From: Candidatus Hydrogenedentota bacterium
GTDB lineage: Bacteria > Hydrogenedentota > Hydrogenedentia > Hydrogenedentales > CAITNO01
Assembly: GCA_023145975.1 (NCBI GenBank)
Contig: JAGLCZ010000030.1
Location: forward strand, 1-5,367
Direction of reading: 5' to 3'
DNA length: 5,367 nucleotides
Part shown: positions 1 through 5,367 of the stretch, piece after piece
Layout of the letters: every line of letters begins with the position of its first letter
Numbering within the stretch: the first letter of the stretch is position 1
Position numbers and translations under genes: made by a program
The notes under the pieces: generated by a model
Databases searched by the model: none
Told to the model about the DNA's origin: nothing
What the model saw: the letters and a program-made list of their open reading frames with translations, nothing else

Positions 1-501
1 CTTCTTCCGGATACGTTACAAGTCGGGACTGATAATATCATTGAGGTACGCGGTGCGACCTTGTTTCAGGGCTATCTGACCGAAAATAATGTACGCGTTC
101 TTCCCCTGACAGATGCGGGTTGGTTTCGTACCGGGGATGTGGGGTGCCTGGATGAACAGGGATGCCTGCATGTTACAGGGCGTGCAGATGCCATGTTTAT
201 TGTCGGTGGCGAGAATATTCATCCTGAAGAGGTAGAAGCAGCATTAGGCGCGTTACCGGGGGTTTGCCGTGCAGTGGTAGTTCCTCTGTCTCATGAGGAA
301 TACGGACGGGTAGCCGTAGCCTTTCTGGATATGCAGGAAAAAACAGTAATTGATGCGGTGCAGCTGTGCGACAGGCTTGCAGAAGTTCTCCCCCGTTTTA
401 AGATTCCCCGTTATTTTCTGTCCTGGCCGAAAAAGTATCAACAGGGCATGAAGATAGACAGAAGTGCATTTGCCGAAGAAGCAAAGAACGTTTTATTGTA
501 A
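1..501 (+). CDS. menE: o-succinylbenzoate-CoA ligase (MenE), C-terminal part, 5' end outside the window
   Basis: This is the last 166 residues of an ANL-superfamily adenylate-forming enzyme. The frame is open from base 1, so the TTG at 61 is an internal leucine and not a start. Visible in order: WFRTGDVG at residues 41-48, whose Asp normally holds the AMP ribose; the hinge region GRADAMFIVGGENIHPEEVE at 60-79, where the C-terminal domain swings; and GMKIDR near 149-154, whose Lys is the expected adenylation lysine. The GGENIHPEEVE stretch and the end PRYFLSWPKKYQQGMKIDRSAF closely follow E. coli MenE (GGEGIQPEEVE; LPPELKNGGIKISRQAL) as I remember it. MenE joins CoA to o-succinylbenzoate in menaquinone synthesis, in the cytoplasm. 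No other men gene is visible, and the acyl-binding pocket lies outside the window, so another acyl-CoA synthetase is possible. It converges with the beta-helix gene, leaving about 38 bp. Confidence 0.8.
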   Translation, partial: LLPDTLQVGTDNIIEVRGATLFQGYLTENNVRVLPLTDAGWFRTGDVGCLDEQGCLHVTGRADAMFIVGGENIHPEEVEAALGALPGVCRAVVVPLSHEEYGRVAVAFLDMQEKTVIDAVQLCDRLAEVLPRFKIPRYFLSWPKKYQQGMKIDRSAFAEEAKNVLL

Positions 502-539
502 AAGGAATAAATCGAGGGATATCCTGCATTTTCTTGCTG

Positions 540-2285
540 CTACTGGGTGGTCGTGTCCACGCCAATACCGAAGTGGTTATTCTTAAATGTCAAGTTATCT
601 GCATTGGTTTGATTGAAGCGAATGGGATTTCCAGAGGTGTTGTAAATGGTGTTGTCTTCGACGAGATAGCCTTTGCTTCCTTGATCGAAGAAAATCCCGT
701 TGTTGGGTGCGCCGCCGTGGGCGAAGACACTGCGGTGCGCATCATGAAAAATATTTCCCCGAATGATTGTGCCTGGTTGAAACCCAAGAGTGTACAGGCA
801 GCCCCCATCGGCCAGCACCTTCATTGTATTGTATACATGGTTGAAGGCAATAAGCGTGTCCTGTTGACTTGTGCGCGATTCGTTCCAACGAAAGCCCACG
901 GATATACCCGAATAAGGCATGTCACGCACCACGTTGTGGGTGATCGCTGTACCGCGGGAAAAAGCGTCGAAAATACCGACACACCCGTGGTTGATTGCCC
1001 CGCACCGCTGGATCAGATTCCCGGTGATGGTGTTAGACTCGGGCACATCCTGAGGCTGTGGCCAATCTGCCGACAGAAAACGATCTTCATCGGATACGTT
1101 GTCGCTCATTTCCCCTATACCACGCCATCCCACCATAATCCCGTTGGCACCGATATCGACCAGGGAGCAGGATTCGACCGTGTTATCTTGTGTGCCTGCA
1201 CCGAATCCGATGGCACATGCACCGGTGTGCTCAATGTGCGCGTTTTTAATGCTGCAGGCTTCCGTGTAGAGAAAGGAGATAGCCAGGGGAAGCACATGGG
1301 TTGGCTCACTCATATTTGTACCGTAATGACCCGCCTGAATTCCTGAGTACCCGAATGTCGGGCGTTCCCACCGCGTGTGCGCGAAGTTAATGCGATCAAA
1401 GTGGAGGTTGCGAACCGGTTTGTCCTGTGTGCCTGCGATCTGAATGAGTGCATTTGCTGCAGGTGCGACGAAGCACCGTGTGTTGGGATCCTCGCCGTCA
1501 GCTGCCTGGTAAGTCAGTGTTCCCGAGGATTCGTCGAGATACCATTCACCGGGCGTATCGACGAAGGAAAGTGCATTCTCCACATAGGTTGGTTTATCCA
1601 CGCTGGCGCTGGTAGCAGACCCATGACCCACCCATCCCATCGGTGTTTCCAGTATGATCCGTGTCCCGTCAGAGGATGCGATGCCCGCACGTGAAATAGA
1701 CCAGTTCTGATACATGACGAGTTCCGCATTTATCCCGCTCAGATTATCCGCGCCCGGAGATTTGCTCAATATGATATTGCGGTAGTCTTCCGAAACCGTT
1801 TTAACGCGCAATATACCTGGTGCATTCGGAAACCGGCCTCGTTGCAGCCGGTGCCCGTCGACGAAGAGTTGACGAAAGCACCAATTCCCATCGGTGACTT
1901 CGGGCAGGGTCACCGTCCACTGATTGTTAGTTTCAGCTTTCCAGTCCGTGATCAGTTTTCCGCCTGATATCTCGACAGATTCACCTGAAAAGGCTTTGTA
2001 GGTCACGCGATGCTCTGCGGTACCTGCATCTTCCGGTTCAAAACGAAGCGGAGAATCAAGGCGATACGTTCCGGAACGCAGCAATACGTTCAAGTCACGA
2101 TCTAAGCCGTGCGTCCCCGCTTCTCTGACAGCCTGCTGTGCTCGCGTCAACGTCGCAAACGGGGCTGCCTCGGTTCCGGGATTTTGATCGGACCCGTCCG
2201 TTGCAACATAGAAATCTGCAGCTGCATTAAGTGTTAAGAGGGATAAGGCCATTACGACACATAGTACATTGTTAAAACTTCGCAT
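540..2285 (-). CDS. exported right-handed parallel beta-helix protein, GH141-like
   Basis: The 581-residue protein starts with a Sec signal peptide: a basic N-terminus (MRS), a hydrophobic core at about 7-19, and an AAA/DF cleavage site after residue 23. No lipobox is visible, so it should be periplasmic or secreted. The mature protein opens with FYVATDGSDQNPGTEAAPFATL, the usual first turn of large secreted beta-helix carbohydrate-active proteins. A separate beta-rich segment follows at about 110-290 (FRQLFVDGHRLQRGRFPN; PGEWYLDESSGTLTY), then Asn- and Gly-rich helix turns at about 290-575 (HFDRINF, NTVESCSLVDIGANGI, NTITGNLIQRCG, GNIFHDA, EDNTIYNT). This order, with the inserted domain, resembles GH141, whose founding member is an alpha-L-fucosidase. 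D493 (LADGGCLYTLG) and D534 (IFFDQGSKGY) are candidate catalytic acids. No PEP-CTERM, Por-type or cell-wall anchor ends the protein. The ATG has only a weak purine tract (AGAAAGCAG) upstream. A lyase or non-catalytic glycan binder is possible; the substrate is unknown. Confidence 0.85.
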   Translation of the reverse strand: MRSFNNVLCVVMALSLLTLNAAADFYVATDGSDQNPGTEAAPFATLTRAQQAVREAGTHGLDRDLNVLLRSGTYRLDSPLRFEPEDAGTAEHRVTYKAFSGESVEISGGKLITDWKAETNNQWTVTLPEVTDGNWCFRQLFVDGHRLQRGRFPNAPGILRVKTVSEDYRNIILSKSPGADNLSGINAELVMYQNWSISRAGIASSDGTRIILETPMGWVGHGSATSASVDKPTYVENALSFVDTPGEWYLDESSGTLTYQAADGEDPNTRCFVAPAANALIQIAGTQDKPVRNLHFDRINFAHTRWERPTFGYSGIQAGHYGTNMSEPTHVLPLAISFLYTEACSIKNAHIEHTGACAIGFGAGTQDNTVESCSLVDIGANGIMVGWRGIGEMSDNVSDEDRFLSADWPQPQDVPESNTITGNLIQRCGAINHGCVGIFDAFSRGTAITHNVVRDMPYSGISVGFRWNESRTSQQDTLIAFNHVYNTMKVLADGGCLYTLGFQPGTIIRGNIFHDAHRSVFAHGGAPNNGIFFDQGSKGYLVEDNTIYNTSGNPIRFNQTNADNLTFKNNHFGIGVDTTTQ

Positions 2286-2370
2286 GTTTTTCTGCTTTCT
2301 ACTAGGTTTAAACTTTTAGGATACTACCTTATACTACTGGCCAGGAAGTCGGGACCACCTCACACATTAA

Positions 2371-2404
2371 TACACCCGAAGGAATATTTCCTTGTGTAGT
2401 TTTT
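2371..2404 (+). terminator. possible intrinsic terminator, hairpin plus T-run
   Basis: AAGGAA (2379-2384) and TTCCTT (2388-2393) form a perfect 6-bp stem around TAT. TACAC (2371-2375) and GTGTA (2394-2398) extend it by 5 bp across a 3-base CCG bulge. G and TTTTT follow at 2399-2404. The T-run is on the + strand side, so it would stop rightward transcription, yet no + strand gene lies just upstream. On the - strand the stem could still mark the 3' end of the pheA message, but what follows there (ATTAATGTG) is a poor U-tract. The stem is AT-rich and moderate in strength. Confidence 0.35.
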
Positions 2405-2437
2405 ATGGGAGGAGGGTAAAATGAATTCAGTGGGGGT

Positions 2438-3508
2438 TCATTCTTGAAATTCTGCACGGGGAAAGGAACCGAGTACTTTTATATTGCGGACAAATTCACC
2501 GGCTTCTGCAAGTACTTCCTTTACTGCATCATCGTCGGTATGCCCTAAAAAATCAATGAAGAAAACATATTCCCACGCTTTTTGCTGGGAAGGGCGTGAT
2601 TCGATGCGTGTAAGATTGATGTTACGTTTTGAAAAGGGCAGTAGCATGTCGTAAAGAGCACCGGGTTTATCTTTGACCCATACAAGAATAGAGGTTTTAT
2701 CATCCCCGGTGCGTTTTACCATCTGATTTCCTATAACTACAAATCGTGTGTAGTTATGGGGTGCATCTTCAATGCGTTCTGCAAGGATATCTAAACCGTA
2801 GGTTTGTGCAGCAAGCTTGCTCGCAATGGCAGCTGCATTGGGTTCTTTTGCCGCGCGTCGTGCCGCTTCGGCAGTGCTGCTGGTTGCGATGAGTTCGACG
2901 TTGGGCAGATTGGCACGCAGCCAGTTGCGGCATTGGAGCAAGGCATTATCTTTTGAGTAGATGCACTGTACATCCTGTAACGTGCAGTTTGCCATAAGAT
3001 TTTGTGTGATATGCAGCAGCATTTCATTCACAATTTTCAGGTGGGAAGTGATGAAGCGGTCGAGGGTGTCACTTACAGAGCCGCCCATGGAGCTTTCCAC
3101 CGGTACCACACCATAATCGATACGTTTGCGTTCTACTTCGGTGAACACATCTGGGAAGGAAGGCAGCGGCAGGTATTCTGCAGCGGCACCAAAAATGTGC
3201 AATGCCGCCATGTGACTGAACGTGTCGCGGGGACCCAGGAAGGCGATGCTCGTGGATTTTTCCAGCGCCCGGATTGCACTGATAATCTCACGGTAGATGG
3301 ACTGTACGGCTTTGTCATCCAGTGGCCCGTCATTACATTTCGATAACTTTTTGAATACTGCCTTCTCGCGCTCGGGAACATAAATAGGCGACTGGGCAGT
3401 GCGTTTTAGATCACCAATAGCCTGGGCGGCACGGGCACGTTCGTTGAGTGTTTCTATAACCCGTGTATCAAGGGCATCGATCTTGTTTCGAAGTTCGTCC
3501 AGATTCAC
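2438..3508 (-). CDS. pheA: bifunctional chorismate mutase / prephenate dehydratase (P-protein)
   Basis: The enzyme turns chorismate into prephenate and then phenylpyruvate, the committed branch to phenylalanine, in the cytoplasm. Numbered from the upstream ATG (364 residues), there are three domains. The AroQ chorismate mutase at about 9-92 has LRNKIDALD, R15, R32, K43, R55 and E56 matching the E. coli active-site positions, and ends in REIISAIRALE. Prephenate dehydratase at about 95-268 runs from IAFLGPRDTFSHMAA through YGVVPVESSMGG to the TRF motif (262-264), which carries the catalytic Thr. The ACT domain at about 280-357 has GALYDML (291-297) and ESRP (311-314), the phenylalanine-binding motifs, so feedback inhibition by Phe is expected. 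I chose the GTG at 3508 (Val9, 356 residues) because AGGAAAG sits 6 bases upstream and VNLDELRNKID is a typical AroQ beginning. The ATG at 3532 has only CAGG directly touching it. It lies 136-160 bp after the helicase gene, probably under its own promoter. Confidence 0.95.
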   Translation of the reverse strand: MNLDELRNKIDALDTRVIETLNERARAAQAIGDLKRTAQSPIYVPEREKAVFKKLSKCNDGPLDDKAVQSIYREIISAIRALEKSTSIAFLGPRDTFSHMAALHIFGAAAEYLPLPSFPDVFTEVERKRIDYGVVPVESSMGGSVSDTLDRFITSHLKIVNEMLLHITQNLMANCTLQDVQCIYSKDNALLQCRNWLRANLPNVELIATSSTAEAARRAAKEPNAAAIASKLAAQTYGLDILAERIEDAPHNYTRFVVIGNQMVKRTGDDKTSILVWVKDKPGALYDMLLPFSKRNINLTRIESRPSQQKAWEYVFFIDFLGHTDDDAVKEVLAEAGEFVRNIKVLGSFPRAEFQE

Positions 3509-3514
3509 AATATA

Positions 3515-3521
3515 CTTTCCT
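3515..3521 (-). promoter_or_regulatory. ribosome binding site that favours the GTG start of pheA
   Basis: On the - strand this reads AGGAAAG, followed by the 6-base spacer TATATT and GTG (3508-3506). It lies inside the coding region if the upstream ATG at 3532 is used, and that ATG has no properly spaced Shine-Dalgarno sequence of its own. Confidence 0.6.
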
Positions 3522-3606
3522 ATAGGTTGCATCCTGTTTGAAAAACGAGCAGGTTTACAGTTGTTCGAATAATAACAGGACGGTACATATTTATACAGCT
3601 GTTGCT

Positions 3607-3612
3607 ATTATA
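3607..3612 (-). promoter_or_regulatory. candidate -10 element of a pheA promoter
   Basis: The - strand reads TATAAT, an exact match to the sigma-70 -10 consensus, in the AT-rich gap between the helicase stop and pheA. Transcription would start near 3600, giving a leader of about 70-90 bases. No good -35 is found at 17 bases: TCACAT lies there, and TTATCA fits only with a 20-base spacer. One hexamer in AT-rich DNA is weak evidence, so the call rests mainly on position. Confidence 0.35.
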
Positions 3613-3668
3613 AACGACTTGATGCGCTTATGTGATAATTGTATTTTATAAGATGTGGTCCAGTTGTT

Positions 3669-5367
3669 TCACTTAATGATTTCTATGGGTGCCAGTGCCA
3701 CCATAAGGGTGGCATGACGACCACTATCAAAGCGTATGCGTATCTGAAGTTTCTTTCCCGCACCTTTGGTGTATTGTACAACACCACGTCCAAAACGGGC
3801 ATGACGTATCACGCTTCCCGTTTTTAGCCGGGGGGCGGCTGATGCAGGGGATGAAGAAGCGGCTGCTCCAGTAGGAGGTATCCGTTTTTTTCCTTGTATT
3901 TCTTCGCCATTTTCGTCGATGATGTGTAACCGTTCTTTACCAATTTCTTCCAAAAAACGGCTGGGGCGTCTGTTTTTATTAAATACACCGTAGAGCATCC
4001 GCGTATCGGAAGCGGTTACCGTGAGGCTTTTGCGTGCGCGGGTCATGGCTACATAACATAAACGGCGTTCTTCTTCCAGATCATCCTCTCCCTCAAAGCG
4101 CATCATAGGGAACATTTCTTCTTCAAGACCGACAATATACACGTGGTCAAACTCAAGGCCTTTGGCAGAGTGGCAGGTCATTAAAGTGACAGCACCTTCG
4201 TCCTCATCCCAATTATCCACATCTGACAGCAGTGCCATATCTTCCAGAAATCCAGACAGCCCACGCCCATCTTTCCGTTCGTCGTATTGTTTGCACGCTA
4301 CGACAAATTCGTTTACCACTTCAATGCGATTCCGCGATTCCTTTTCATCGCTATGTTCAACATATTCGCGGTAAGCGATACGTTTCAGTAGTTTTTCAAC
4401 CAGTTCCCCCAGAGGCAGAGTATCCACCAAATTATGCAGTTCGTCAATACTATCGGCCAGTTCGACAGCAGAGTGACGTGTACGCGATGGAATGCCTCCA
4501 TCACCTTCCGCTTCACGCAGGGCTTGTAACAGCGGGATACGGCGCATGGCTGCGTAGTCTACCAGCTGCTCGCGTCCTACACCGCCAATGCCTCGGGCAG
4601 GTACATTTAAGATACGTCTTAAGGATTCGTCATCAGAAGGGTTTACCAGCAGCCGCAGATAGGAAACAATGTCCTTGATTTCTTTACGGCTGTAAAATTT
4701 AATGCCTCCTACGACGATATAGGGAATGCGCCGGGAACGCATGGCTTCTTCCAGAAGACGTGCCAGAATATGGGCGCGGTAGAATATGGCAACGGTTCCG
4801 GGTTCACGCTTGCGGCGTTGTATATCTTCCACCACAAAGTGTGATTCCTGTTCGGCATCCTCGGCAAAAAAATGATACACAGGGGTGCCGCCCTGTATTT
4901 CGGTAAACAGGCGCTTACCGAGTCGATTAACGTTATGCGCCACCAGTGCATTCGCCGCATCGAGTATCGATGCAGAACTGCGGTAGTTTTGTTCCAGTCG
5001 GTAGACATGGGCTTTTGGGAAATCGCGGGCGAAGTCCAGAATATTATTGATGTCGGCACCGCGCCATGAGTAGATGCTTTGATCTTCATCGCCCACGACA
5101 AACAGATCGCTATCTTCGCCCAGACATCGGGCAATAATATATTGGCTGCGGTTGGTGTCCTGATATTCATCTACCAACACATGGCTGAAGCGACTCCGAT
5201 ACTTATCGCGTACTTCCGGGAACCGTTCCAACAGAAATGCAGTTAGTGCAGTCAGATCATCAAAATCCATTGCACCGCATCCTTTGAGCGTATCGTGATA
5301 CCGGTTCCACAATTCACGACAGGTTTCTTCTTCGGGCGTTTCAGCAGGATCGCTCCAGGCAGGATAG
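3669..5367 (-). CDS. pcrA: UvrD/PcrA-type superfamily 1A DNA helicase, N-terminus outside the window
   Basis: This is an ATP-dependent 3'-5' DNA helicase of the UvrD/PcrA group, which works in excision and mismatch repair, in clearing RecA filaments and in transcription conflicts. The frame is open to the right edge (565 residues visible); the TTG at 5312 is internal. Motifs by visible residue: Walker B DEYQDTN (66-72), motif III GDEDQSIYSWRGA (92-104), motif IV QNYRSS (126-131), a 2A/2B stretch with YSRKEIKD (225-232), motif V TCHSAKGLEF (397-406) and motif VI VAMTRAR (439-445), which carries the arginine finger. A low-complexity linker rich in Ala, Ser and Pro (about 480-512) leads to a C-terminal Tudor-like domain (about 515-565, VIRHARFGRGVV), which binds RNA polymerase in PcrA/UvrD and argues against Rep. 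Walker A and roughly 160-200 residues are missing, going by the usual length of 720-780. All visible motifs are intact. The symbols pcrA and uvrD cannot be told apart here. Confidence 0.95.
   Translation of the reverse strand, partial: YPAWSDPAETPEEETCRELWNRYHDTLKGCGAMDFDDLTALTAFLLERFPEVRDKYRSRFSHVLVDEYQDTNRSQYIIARCLGEDSDLFVVGDEDQSIYSWRGADINNILDFARDFPKAHVYRLEQNYRSSASILDAANALVAHNVNRLGKRLFTEIQGGTPVYHFFAEDAEQESHFVVEDIQRRKREPGTVAIFYRAHILARLLEEAMRSRRIPYIVVGGIKFYSRKEIKDIVSYLRLLVNPSDDESLRRILNVPARGIGGVGREQLVDYAAMRRIPLLQALREAEGDGGIPSRTRHSAVELADSIDELHNLVDTLPLGELVEKLLKRIAYREYVEHSDEKESRNRIEVVNEFVVACKQYDERKDGRGLSGFLEDMALLSDVDNWDEDEGAVTLMTCHSAKGLEFDHVYIVGLEEEMFPMMRFEGEDDLEEERRLCYVAMTRARKSLTVTASDTRMLYGVFNKNRRPSRFLEEIGKERLHIIDENGEEIQGKKRIPPTGAAASSSPASAAPRLKTGSVIRHARFGRGVVQYTKGAGKKLQIRIRFDSGRHATLMVALAPIEIIK

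Noticed and set aside
61..63. TTG as the start codon of the MenE fragment.
   Set aside because: The frame is open from base 1 and the preceding residues (VRGATLFQGY) match the interior of this enzyme family.
534..1346. A 270-residue open frame on the + strand.
   Set aside because: It lies fully antisense to the beta-helix gene, begins at a non-ATG codon, has no domain-like sequence and has Cys/Val/His-heavy composition typical of a shadow frame. The opposite strand has a signal peptide and clear family motifs.
2306..2344. Short palindromes GTTTAAAC (2306-2313) and CTGGCCAG (2337-2344) and the repeat ATACTAC (2321-2327, 2331-2337) upstream of the beta-helix gene.
   Set aside because: They are only 7-8 bases long, loopless or single-pair repeats in AT-rich DNA, with no consistent spacing to a promoter. 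No convincing -35/-10 pair was found beside them.
3627..3652. Inverted repeat CTTAT...ATAAG after the helicase stop as a terminator.
   Set aside because: Only about 5 A-T-rich pairs close a long loop, and no U-run follows on the - strand.
4232..4678. A 148-residue open frame on the + strand.
   Set aside because: It is antisense to the helicase between motifs IV and V, rich in Arg, His and Pro, with no recognisable domain.
4709..5170. A 153-residue open frame on the - strand, in another frame of the helicase gene.
   Set aside because: It overlaps conserved motifs III and IV of the helicase on the same strand. The helicase frame is unbroken, so this is not a frameshifted piece.
5310..5312. 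TTG as the start codon of a 547-residue helicase.
   Set aside because: The frame continues 18 more codons to the window edge, and the family needs an upstream Walker A domain, so this is an internal leucine.

Overview
The window carries parts or all of four protein-coding genes and very little non-coding DNA (gaps of about 38, 152 and 136-160 bp, none over 300 bp). One gene, on the + strand, enters from the left edge: the C-terminal part of an acyl-CoA synthetase that best fits MenE (o-succinylbenzoate-CoA ligase). The other three are on the - strand. In transcription order they are a UvrD/PcrA-type DNA helicase that runs off the right edge, a bifunctional chorismate mutase/prephenate dehydratase (PheA), and an exported right-handed beta-helix protein resembling glycoside hydrolase family 141. 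The beta-helix gene and menE converge tail to tail.

Organism: a bacterium of medium GC with a menaquinone pathway (menE), its own phenylalanine synthesis, and a large secreted beta-helix protein with a Sec signal peptide. Exported proteins of the 'YVATDGSD.NPGT..APFATL' type are abundant in polysaccharide-degrading bacteria such as Bacteroidetes, the Planctomycetes/Verrucomicrobia/Lentisphaerae group and uncultured phyla such as Hydrogenedentes. The combination hints at such a lineage, but this is inference and no marker in the window fixes the phylum.

Layout: 1-501 menE 3' part (+); 540-2285 beta-helix protein (-); 2286-2437 a gap with a hairpin followed by a T-run reading on the + strand; 2438-3508 (or 3532) pheA (-); 3533-3668 a gap with a perfect TATAAT on the - strand, a possible short upstream reading frame and repeated CAGYTGTT words; 3669-5367 the helicase (-). 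The genes have unrelated roles (quinone synthesis, glycan processing, aromatic amino acid synthesis, DNA repair). The 136-152 bp gaps between the - strand genes suggest separate transcription units rather than one tight operon.

I saw no RNA genes, CRISPR array, insertion sequence or defence system. Most of the window is ordinary chromosomal housekeeping DNA. The best candidate for follow-up is the beta-helix protein, whose substrate cannot be read from the sequence.
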